Assembly: GCA_902812455.1 (NCBI GenBank)
Contig: CADDZH010000094.1
Span: forward strand, 1-21,124
Length of the DNA stretch: 21,124 nt
Direction: 5' to 3'
Source: Chloroflexota bacterium
GTDB lineage: Bacteria; Chloroflexota; Ktedonobacteria; Ktedonobacterales; Ktedonobacteraceae
The position numbers and the translations under genes were made by a program. Below, piece after piece: positions 14,866 to 21,124 of this stretch. Every line of letters starts with the position of its first letter. The first letter of the stretch is position 1. The notes beneath the pieces were generated by a model. That model did not search any database, was not told the DNA's origin, and was given only the letters and a program-made list of their open reading frames with translations.

Positions 14866-16263
14866 ATGGATCGAACACATATGCGCTCTCGCCAATTGTA
14901 TCGCATCTTATTCTCTCTACTCGGTTGTTGTCTCATCTTGCTGCTGGCTGCCTGCGGCTCCGGAGGCGGCACCTCTTCGGGAAGCCATAACCATACAACA
15001 GGAAACCCACGCTCAACGGCGACAACGGCTCCGTCTCGCACAACGCCCACTCCTGCCAGTACAACAGTGCCTATGCCCGCTACGTCCACCAGTTGCCCAA
15101 CTGCCGCAACTGGCCGCGCTGCCGTCATGGAGCCCCTGGTTCTCGGCAGCCATGCCAATCTCGTGTATGTCTACAATGTGGGCACCGCTGACGCTCCTGG
15201 AACTGCCTTCTTGAAGCGCTATGATACAGTAACCGGAACCAAAACCACAATCGTCACCCTCTCTAATACCTACATTGCCAATGCCCAGGTCTCGACTGAT
15301 GGCGAGTGGGTGCTCTTCACTGCGATCACTAACGGGCAGGCAATGTTGCAAATGATCCGCATGGATGGCCAGGGCCTGCAAACACTCTACTGTGCTTCAC
15401 CGGAAGGAGGCGCATATATAGTTAGCGCTTTGAGCAATGTCCAGTGGTCTACCGACCAGCGCCTCGTTGTTTTCAGTCACTTCAGCAATGCGAATGGTTC
15501 CGGCAACGAGATCTACTTGCTCAACCTGGCAACCGGCAAAGCTCAAATCGAACTGTACATACCAGGAATATTCTATGCGCCTATCACCTGGCTCGATAAC
15601 ACACGGGTGTACCTCTCGCACCAGGCGCCGGATGGGCCTCCCGATAGCCTGTACCTGCTCGATACAAGCAAGGGGGCAAATCAGTCCGCAAGCGACTTGA
15701 CGCTCGTGTTCAGCCAGAAGGTAAGCTCCGGAGACTATCCCTGCTGGAACAATGACAGCAGCTACGATGCTAAAACCGCTTTTGTGAGCGAGTGCACCGC
15801 AGCCAGCAGCACAACTCGCCCTGGCGAAGCTGCTATCGAGGGGCCGAGTGATATCCTCACGCTGCCTGCCGCAGGCGGCGCATCCCATTCCCTCTTCAGT
15901 AGCGCCAAAGGGGCAGTCACGGTTGTGCGAGCTGTAACCAGCTCAACACTGCTCTTCATCATCGATTCGCATGCCATCGATTCTAGCGTAAGCGTTGACA
16001 CAAGCCAGAACGGCCTGTGGAAAATCAATACCGAAGGCTCTGGAATAACGCGATTAACCGGTGTTGGCAACCTGAATAGCTATAGCCAGTTTCCATGGTC
16101 CAATCTCTCCCGTGATAGCAGCCTGTATGCGTTGCAGGTGATCAACGGCAGCACGCAATCACTTGAGTACGGATCTATGAGCGGGGGCGCGCCCACCCCA
16201 ATTGCTTCAACCAGTGCGGGCAGCACAGCAGACCTGGACGTTGTTGGCTGGACGACCATGTAG
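14866..16263 (+). CDS. Lipoprotein with probable WD40/TolB-like beta-propeller
   Basis: A 465-residue exported protein. A basic start and hydrophobic stretch (12-27) lead to the lipobox LLLAAC with lipidation at C30. A Ser/Thr/Pro-rich linker follows (about 31-80). The rest contains repeated blocks resembling PD40/TolB propeller blades: VSTDGEWVLFTAI, VQWSTDQRLVVFSHF, GNEIYLLNLATGKA, and QNGLWKINTEGSGITRLTG. Such domains usually mediate protein or ligand contacts rather than catalysis. The ATG has GAAAGGA upstream. It is divergent from the zinc-finger gene and in line with three more exported proteins. I do not recognise a specific named family; anchoring outside the membrane is clear, the function is not. 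Confidence 0.82.
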   Translation: MDRTHMRSRQLYRILFSLLGCCLILLLAACGSGGGTSSGSHNHTTGNPRSTATTAPSRTTPTPASTTVPMPATSTSCPTAATGRAAVMEPLVLGSHANLVYVYNVGTADAPGTAFLKRYDTVTGTKTTIVTLSNTYIANAQVSTDGEWVLFTAITNGQAMLQMIRMDGQGLQTLYCASPEGGAYIVSALSNVQWSTDQRLVVFSHFSNANGSGNEIYLLNLATGKAQIELYIPGIFYAPITWLDNTRVYLSHQAPDGPPDSLYLLDTSKGANQSASDLTLVFSQKVSSGDYPCWNNDSSYDAKTAFVSECTAASSTTRPGEAAIEGPSDILTLPAAGGASHSLFSSAKGAVTVVRAVTSSTLLFIIDSHAIDSSVSVDTSQNGLWKINTEGSGITRLTGVGNLNSYSQFPWSNLSRDSSLYALQVINGSTQSLEYGSMSGGAPTPIASTSAGSTADLDVVGWTTM

Positions 16264-16299
16264 GATTCTACTGGCAATGATACACTAAATGGCCTTGCA

Positions 16300-16325
16300 G
16301 GGCAACCGCCAGGCTTGCCCCTACC
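16300..16325. repeat. GTAGGGGC-type repeat, GGCAACC variant
   Basis: On the minus strand it begins GTAGGGGCAAGCC and ends GGTTGCCC, forming a short hairpin. It shares its outer end with the other units but has a different core, and it adjoins the tandem unit that follows. Confidence 0.6.
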
Positions 16326-16450
16326 CTACACGCTCGGCCAGCACCGTCGTGTCATGGTAGGGGCAGGGCTTGTCCCTGCCCTGGCTCCCCTACACGCTCG
16401 GCCTGCGAAGCCGTACCATGGTAAGGGCAGGGCTTGTCCCTGCCCTGGCT
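16324..16450 (+). repeat. Two tandem copies of a 64-base GTAGGGGC-type unit
   Basis: CCCTACACGCTCGGCC and, later in each unit, GGGCAGGGCTTGTCCCTGCCC-type hairpins recur at 16324-16386 and 16388-16450. The 34 bases starting CATGGTA differ by a single base between copies, while the middle 15 or so bases diverge. The hairpin half also occurs at 3571-3602. The stems are perfect (8 bases, 5-base loop), but there is no T run, so these are not classical terminators. Confidence 0.75.
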
Positions 16451-16709
16451 GCTCGGCAACCATCTTCTTGACGCCTACCCTTATCCCTCCCGGTGATGAA
16501 ACACCCAAACCTTAACCCGATACATTAAATCTTCATACATACTTTACCAACTCTCAACCTCTTCACTAGATACAAATATGCATTTCTATGCTTAAATAGC
16601 TAGTGGTAAGCCAATATCCATTGCAAAAGGGCACTTCATTACGGAGAGTCCTGCAAGTCGTCTATTTGTAGCATTACTCTTGTATGCTGTCAGGAAAGAG
16701 GGTATTTGA

Positions 16710-18644
16710 ATGAGGAACCGAGCTATCCGTATTGCGATTGCAGGGCTGGCTATAGCCGGACTGCTATTCGCAGCCTTCATGCACTTTGGATCGAGTGCGA
16801 ACAATGGCAGCAGCGTAAAGGCGGCTTCCCTTTATTCGCAACTGACCCCATTGCAAAAAAAGATCCTTTCCGGCTTTGCAGACAATATGCTTGACCCCAA
16901 GAACGGGGGGCCTGCTGGAGCAAAATCTACTCTTACCTATTATCCCGATCATGCCGATGATCAGTGTGCCAAGAGACTGGGAAACAATATCAAGGTCAAT
17001 CAGAACTGCTTGAACTTGACCGACCCGGATCTGCAAGGTCGCGGCCAGGCCAACAACGAGACGGCTATCGCTGTCAACCCCAACAATTCTACCGATCTCG
17101 TTGCTAGCGATAACGACTACCGGCGTGGCGACGGCAACTGCTACGGCGCCTACACACTGGACAATGCGTCCCACTGGAACGATACCACCGTCCCAATGAG
17201 CTTTACGCGTGGCACAGCCTTCGGTAATGTTGCACGCGAGTACTGGCAGGCCGGCGGTGATACTTCGGTCGCATGGGACACGAAGGGCAATGTCTACTTC
17301 GACTGCCAGGTCTTCCAGCGTGGCCCTGGCGTGACAAACAACCCCGACCAGTCAAGCGCTGTCTACGTCTTCCGCTCGACGCAGAACAATGGCGCATCAT
17401 GGAACTTCCCGGGGCATCCAGCTATCGAGACTTATACTACAACGGGTCTCCCATTCAACGACAAGCCATACATGACAGTCGACAACCACCAGGGCAGCCC
17501 ATTCCAGGATCGCATCTACGTCACCTGGACGATTTTTGCGGCAGATGGCTCGGCCATTATCTACGAGGTGCATTCAAATGACTACGGCCAGACCTTCAGC
17601 AGCCCGGTCGTCGTCAGCAAGAGCAGCCCACTTTGTACAGTCACATTTGGGGTTCCAACGACTGTTACTACCTGCAATGAGAACCAGTTCTCGGATCCTT
17701 TCACCGGACCGGATGGTGCGCTGTATGTTGTCTACGACAACTTCAACAACGCAGAGGCAAATGCCAACGATAACCACTACCAGATCTTGCTCTCGAAGTC
17801 GGTTGATGGTGGCAATAGCTTCTCCTCTCCTGTGCTGGTAGCAAACTACAACGATCTTCCTGACTGCGCCACGTACCAGGGCGGGCAGGATGCAGGTCGT
17901 TCCTGCGTGCCGGAAAAAGGCTCGGCTACGAATTCCGTTTTCCGCGCTACCAATTACCCGTCAGGCCAGGTCGATCCCACGAATTCTAAGCAGGTAGTGG
18001 TCACGTTCGGTTCCTACATCAATGTGGACTCGAATCCATCAAACGGCTGCGTACCTGCTGGCTTCTCTGTCTATGGCAATCCAGACTATACCGGCGTAAA
18101 GACTCCGGGCGCCTGCAACAACAAGATCCTGGTGAGCGAATCTGAAGATGGAGGCGCAACCTTCCAGGGAAATGTCACGGATCCGACAACCCTGCCAACG
18201 GTCAATACGGCTCCTGGCCAGAAGTTCACCGACCAGTGGTGGCAGTGGAGCGCCTTCAACAGTTCTGGCAAGCTGGCTGTCTCTTACTATGATCGCCAGT
18301 ATGGCTCCGACGAGACCACGGGGAACATGGATGTCAGCCTCTCAGGGTCACTAAACGATCCCACGCACTTCGCGGTAGTGAGGGTGACCTCTGCTTCCAT
18401 GCCGCTGCCAACGCAGTTCCCTGATAGTCTAGGGAACAGTCTCTTCTTCGGCGACTACACGGGGCTTGCAGCGGCAGGCAGCACCGCCTACCCCATATGG
18501 ATGGATACCCGCGATAAGGATCTGGCCCTCTGCCCTGGCACGGGCGCACCGGGCGTACCGCCTCAGGTCTGCAGCTTCAAAGAGCCGAATGGCCTGCTGG
18601 CTAACGACCAGGACATCTACATGGCCAAGGTGCCCATCCCGTAA
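16710..18644 (+). CDS. Secreted sialidase-fold (BNR/Asp-box) protein
   Basis: A 644-residue protein. An uncleaved or cleaved N-terminal hydrophobic segment (about 6-26) directs it out of the cell. The body has at least four Asp-box-like motifs that mark the sialidase beta-propeller: STQNNGASW (about 223-231), SNDYGQTF (289-296), SKSVDGGNSF (362-371) and SESEDGGATF (476-485). Conserved-looking propeller segments such as NETAIAVNPNNSTDLVASDND and DKPYMTVDNH are typical of exo-sialidase-like proteins of unknown activity. I do not see the FRIP arginine motif of true sialidases near the N-terminus, so sialic-acid cleavage is doubtful. The ATG has AGGAAAGAGG upstream. A strong terminator follows 52 bases after the stop. 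Carbohydrate binding or hydrolysis is inferred only. Confidence 0.82.
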   Translation: MRNRAIRIAIAGLAIAGLLFAAFMHFGSSANNGSSVKAASLYSQLTPLQKKILSGFADNMLDPKNGGPAGAKSTLTYYPDHADDQCAKRLGNNIKVNQNCLNLTDPDLQGRGQANNETAIAVNPNNSTDLVASDNDYRRGDGNCYGAYTLDNASHWNDTTVPMSFTRGTAFGNVAREYWQAGGDTSVAWDTKGNVYFDCQVFQRGPGVTNNPDQSSAVYVFRSTQNNGASWNFPGHPAIETYTTTGLPFNDKPYMTVDNHQGSPFQDRIYVTWTIFAADGSAIIYEVHSNDYGQTFSSPVVVSKSSPLCTVTFGVPTTVTTCNENQFSDPFTGPDGALYVVYDNFNNAEANANDNHYQILLSKSVDGGNSFSSPVLVANYNDLPDCATYQGGQDAGRSCVPEKGSATNSVFRATNYPSGQVDPTNSKQVVVTFGSYINVDSNPSNGCVPAGFSVYGNPDYTGVKTPGACNNKILVSESEDGGATFQGNVTDPTTLPTVNTAPGQKFTDQWWQWSAFNSSGKLAVSYYDRQYGSDETTGNMDVSLSGSLNDPTHFAVVRVTSASMPLPTQFPDSLGNSLFFGDYTGLAAAGSTAYPIWMDTRDKDLALCPGTGAPGVPPQVCSFKEPNGLLANDQDIYMAKVPIP

Positions 18645-18696
18645 AAAGCGGCCAGCGGCCGTTATAACCATGCTGGTGTAGTGACCCCAATCTGAG

Positions 18697-18737
18697 GGGA
18701 GTAACCGATCAAATCGGTTGCTCCCTTTTCTTTTTTT
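18697..18737 (+). terminator. Rho-independent terminator after the sialidase-fold gene
   Basis: The stem is GGGAG-T-AACCGAT (18697-18709), loop CAA, then ATCGGTT-G-CTCCC (18713-18725): 12 pairs with one internal U-G wobble. It is followed at once by TTTTC and seven T. It is the clearest terminator in the window. Confidence 0.9.
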
Positions 18738-18789
18738 GGATTCTTGAAAAGAAAGGACTCTCCATTCTTTAGGATGATTGTCGAGAAAA

Positions 18790-18829
18790 GCCGATAAATC
18801 GGCTGTGGGCACGATAAATCGGCCCCTAC
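18790..18829 (-). repeat. GTAGGGGC-type repeat, inverted copy of 11251-11290
   Basis: Read on the minus strand it is GTAGGGGCCGATTTATCGTG, CCC, then the palindrome GCCGATTTATCGGC. This is the same order as at 11251-11290, with only the two or three linker bases differing. Confidence 0.8.
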
Positions 18830-18930
18830 GATTCACCCAAGGATAGAGAGCCAAAGAAGGGTACCGGTGGAGCATCGGTTAAATATGTCTTAGAATAGAG
18901 GGAAAGGAGAAAGAAACAGAATACGTGAAC

Positions 18931-19111
18931 TTTAACGACCAAAACCGGTCATGGTTTGTCATCCTGAGCCCGTTCGCTTCGCTCAGGGGAAACTCCGCGA
19001 AGGATCTCCGCCGATCGGCAGCGGATGTTTCCCCTTCGCTGCGCTCAGGGCTTCGGCTCACTCGCTCAACATGATATGTCCAGACCGGTTTTACCGATCC
19101 TGGTCGTTAAA
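18931..19111. repeat. Composite repeat with inverted TAACGACC termini
   Basis: The left arm TTTAACGACCAAAACCGGTC (18931-18950) and the right arm 19083-19111 are inverted copies; the right arm has nine extra bases after TTTAACGACCA. Between them lies a CCTGAGC-type palindromic element (18955-19082) with an inner hairpin CCTGAGC...GCTCAGG (18963-18987). There is no coding capacity. It ends 13 bases before the ribosome site of the copper-protein gene, so that gene's promoter must lie inside or upstream of it. A miniature, non-autonomous mobile element is one reading. Confidence 0.7.
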
Positions 19112-19140
19112 CATCATCAATTTAGAGGAGAGCATACCAA

Positions 19141-19518
19141 TTGAAGAAGTTTATCGCAGTTCTTGTATTGTTAATTCTGGTAACAGTCCTGGTGGCAGCT
19201 TGTGGCGGCCCCAGCAGCAGTAGCAGTAATGGCCCCACTGTTCATATGGGGGATTCGAACTTCGATCAAGCGAGCGTGACCATTAACAAGGGCAGCAGCC
19301 TGACCCTGGTTGATGATACCTCGGCTGTGCATATTATAGAGAACGGTAGTTGGATCAATGGCAATCCGCATCCTGCAAAGGAGCCCGGCGCTCCCACTGT
19401 CAATGTGACATTCAATGGGAACGATTCGCATACCATTGGCCCATTCAATACCGCTGGCACCTATCATCTCTACTGCGTTGTGCACCCCGGCATGAATTTG
19501 ACGGTGATCGTGCGATAA
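19141..19518 (+). CDS. Plastocyanin-like type 1 copper lipoprotein
   Basis: A 125-residue exported blue-copper (cupredoxin) protein, likely an extracytoplasmic electron carrier. The signal segment is 3-20, with lipobox LVAAC (C21), then a Ser-rich linker. The cupredoxin domain (about 32-125) has all four type 1 copper ligands in the expected order: H64 (SAVHIIENG), then C112, H115 and M118 in YCVVHPGM. The start is TTG, supported by GAGGAG at about ten bases and by the signal peptide beginning immediately; no better ATG or GTG exists in frame upstream. It lies just after a composite repeat and ahead of a secreted phosphoesterase on the same strand, but 295 bases and another repeat separate the two. 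The redox partner is unknown. Confidence 0.88.
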   Translation: MKKFIAVLVLLILVTVLVAACGGPSSSSSNGPTVHMGDSNFDQASVTINKGSSLTLVDDTSAVHIIENGSWINGNPHPAKEPGAPTVNVTFNGNDSHTIGPFNTAGTYHLYCVVHPGMNLTVIVR

Positions 19519-19578
19519 GCGTTTCTTTGCGGTCTCTAACCTTAAGAGGATAATTTACGAGGGGGGCCGATAATGATT

Positions 19579-19699
19579 TTTAACGACCAAATTCGGTAAT
19601 ACATGTCATCCTGAGCGAAGCGAAGGATCTCAGTCGATCGGCGTCAGATGCTTCGCGGAGTTTCCCCTGAGCGAAGCGAATGGGCTCAGCATGACATGC
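19579..19699. repeat. TAACGACC plus CCTGAGC-type repeat, one-armed
   Basis: A left arm TTTAACGACCAAATTCGG (19579 onward) is followed by ACATGTCATCCTGAGCGAAG and a palindromic element closing with GCTCAGCATGACATG (to 19699). No right TAACGACC arm is present. The element fills the first part of the 295-base spacer 19519-19813. The remaining 110 bases carry a TATACT at 19711-19716 without a clear -35 box. Confidence 0.7.
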
Positions 19700-19813
19700 C
19701 ACACATATGTTATACTCATTGTGGGAAAGTTTATGGAGGTGATGAGCTTTCTGCGCTCCTTTTAGATGACGTCTGTGTGCAATCGCTTTTCGTTACTTCA
19801 AGGAGGAAAAACT

Positions 19814-21124
19814 GTGAAGCGCAAGGTACAATTCTGGCGTCCTTATTTATCTCTCGCTCGCGTGATGACGATGGCTACGGTGCTGCTTATGCTCCTGGGA
19901 TTGGGAGGATTACCTGCGCTGCCCCAGTCTCTCACTGCTTATGCAGCAAGCAACAGTAGTGACAGTTGCCGCCTTGGCACTGCGCAAAATCCGATCAAGC
20001 ACGTGATCTACATCCAGTTCGACAACGTCCACTTCACCCGCGACAATCCAAACGTCCCGTCAGATCTCGAGCAGATGCCCAACCTGCTCAACTTTATTGA
20101 GGACAATGGCGTTCTGCTCTCCGATCATCACACACCGCTCATTGCTCATACAGCGAATGATATTTTGACTTCGCTGACAGGCATCTATCCTGACCGGCAC
20201 GGCGTACCGATTGCTAACAGCTACCGGTACTACAACCCCAACGGCACGAGCAATCCTGCCGTCTCCTTCGCTTACTGGACCGATCCTGTCTTCGATCCAA
20301 CCACTCCAACCCCGACCGATACCAGCTATAACCTGATCACAACGGGCGGCCTGAATACTCCGGCTCCCTGGGTGTCCTACACGCGCGCCGGCTGTAACTT
20401 CGGCTCGGTCGCTACGGCGAATACGATTCTCGAGAATATCGCCACAGATATCCCCAACGTCTTTGGCCCTAATTCACCCCAGGAGCAGGAGGCCAAGACC
20501 AATCCCAATCAGGCCAATGCGGACTTTGTGGGCATCGGCGTCCACTGCGCCCTGCACAACTCACTCTGCTCATCGGCCAATGGTGGCGAGCCTGACAAGC
20601 TACCCGATGAGCCAGGTGGCTATCACGGCTACATGGCCCTTTACGGCAACAAATACGTTGCTCCAATCATCAGTCCGAGTGGCCCTATGCGAGACCTGAA
20701 CGGGAACATCATCAAATCACCGACCGGAAATATTGGCTTCCCCGGCTTCGATGGCATGGAGGCAACCGTCTCGCTCTCCTACGTCGCTGCCATGCAGGAG
20801 CATGGCGTGCCCGTCACCTACGCCTACATTTCCGATGTGCATGATGCCCATCCTAACGGACCTGCCTATGGCCCTGGCCAGAAAGGTTACGAGCAAGCCC
20901 TGGAAGCATATAATGATGCTTTCGGCAAGTTCTTTGCGCGGCTGGCCAAAGATGGGATCAATAAGAGCAACACACTGTTTGTCATTACTGCCGATGAAGG
21001 CGATCACTTTGTGGGTGGGCCGCCAAGCCCGGCAAACTGTAACGGGATCACCATTTACTGCACCTACAAGCAAATCGGTGAGATCAATACGAATGTAGCC
21101 GGATTGCTCGCGACAGAGCAGGGA
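19814..21124 (+). CDS. Secreted alkaline-phosphatase-superfamily phosphoesterase (3' end outside window)
   Basis: An open frame of 437 codons that is still open at the last base, so the C-terminus is missing. GTG start with AAGGAGG just ahead (in TTCAAGGAGGAAAAACT). A long hydrophobic segment (about 17-45) forms a signal peptide ending near AYAAS. The fold signature is the type I phosphodiesterase/sulfatase-like (alkaline phosphatase superfamily) one. Metal-binding D70 is in HVIYIQFDN, the probable nucleophile T113 is in AHTANDILTSLTGIYPDRHG (111-130), and later ligands are D341/H343/H346 (SDVHDAH) and D394/D397/H398 (ITADEGDHF). It would act outside the membrane on phosphodiesters or phosphomonoesters; the substrate is unknown. 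Cysteines C52 and those after about 260 could form disulfides. Confidence 0.88.
   Translation, partial: MKRKVQFWRPYLSLARVMTMATVLLMLLGLGGLPALPQSLTAYAASNSSDSCRLGTAQNPIKHVIYIQFDNVHFTRDNPNVPSDLEQMPNLLNFIEDNGVLLSDHHTPLIAHTANDILTSLTGIYPDRHGVPIANSYRYYNPNGTSNPAVSFAYWTDPVFDPTTPTPTDTSYNLITTGGLNTPAPWVSYTRAGCNFGSVATANTILENIATDIPNVFGPNSPQEQEAKTNPNQANADFVGIGVHCALHNSLCSSANGGEPDKLPDEPGGYHGYMALYGNKYVAPIISPSGPMRDLNGNIIKSPTGNIGFPGFDGMEATVSLSYVAAMQEHGVPVTYAYISDVHDAHPNGPAYGPGQKGYEQALEAYNDAFGKFFARLAKDGINKSNTLFVITADEGDHFVGGPPSPANCNGITIYCTYKQIGEINTNVAGLLATEQG

Larger units (their letters stand above)
16264..16709. other. Repeat-bearing spacer, no gene seen
   Basis: The 446-base spacer holds GTAGGGGC-type repeats in its first 190 bases. 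The rest (16451-16709) is AT-richer and probably carries the promoter of the next gene, but no -35/-10 pair stands out. I see no coding region. Confidence 0.5.
18645..19140. other. Spacer with terminator and dispersed repeats, no gene seen
   Basis: After the terminator (18697-18737) this 496-base spacer holds an inverted GTAGGGGC-type unit and a 181-base composite repeat. The 100 bases between them (18830-18930) show no coding region and no convincing promoter. Confidence 0.5.

Noticed and set aside
16324..16450. Two regular repeats that could suggest a minimal CRISPR array
   Set aside because: There are only two units, the repeats are hairpins of a family scattered across the window, the spacer-like middle is short, and no cas genes are present.
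19741..19764. Tiny frame MSFLRSF preceded by GGAGGTG ahead of the phosphoesterase
   Set aside because: The ribosome site touches its ATG and the frame is seven codons; the real gene has its own good site at 19814, so nothing suggests a leader peptide.

Overview
The window looks like chromosomal DNA from a moderately GC-rich, heterotrophic soil bacterium, most likely Chloroflexota of the Ktedonobacteria type. This taxonomic placement is inference, not a database result. It rests on several lipobox-bearing secreted proteins, an F420-type oxidoreductase, a peptide/opine-family importer used with a beta-glucosidase, and a dense scatter of short palindromic repeats (GTAGGGGC-type, CCTGAGCGAAGCGAA-type and TAACGACC-type). 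No rRNA, tRNA, phage, transposase or CRISPR array was seen.

Left part (3-6873, all minus strand): a sugar-uptake and hydrolysis locus reading lacI -> solute-binding lipoprotein -> permease B -> permease C -> GH1 beta-glucosidase. The three downstream genes are spaced by 10-16 bases. A cluster of hairpin repeats fills the binding-protein/permease spacer, and the binding protein's stop codon lies inside one of them. The LacI-family gene has a good promoter (TTGACA-N16-TATACT) whose predicted start runs straight into an array of CGTTTCCGTAA/TTACG operator-like repeats, which suggests autoregulation. An aldehyde dehydrogenase gene lies upstream on the same strand (6915-8408).

Middle (8613-12382): a plus-strand group of a DinB-family protein, an APH-like kinase with a changed catalytic loop, and an MFS exporter. 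It converges on a minus-strand F420-type luciferase-like oxidoreductase across a repeat-filled spacer. Next (12641-14697), on the minus strand, come a D-aminoacylase-like amidohydrolase and, upstream of it, a small YgiT-type zinc-finger protein with its own strong promoter.

Right part (14866-21124, all plus strand) encodes exported proteins: a lipoprotein with a probable beta-propeller, a BNR/Asp-box sialidase-fold protein closed by a clear rho-independent terminator, a plastocyanin-like copper lipoprotein, and a secreted alkaline-phosphatase-superfamily phosphoesterase that runs off the window end. Their spacers hold most of the remaining dispersed repeats, including a 181-base composite with inverted terminal repeats just ahead of the copper protein.

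I see no defence island or clearly new multi-gene system. The most unusual material is the repeat architecture, the operator array, and a few catalytic-motif substitutions.
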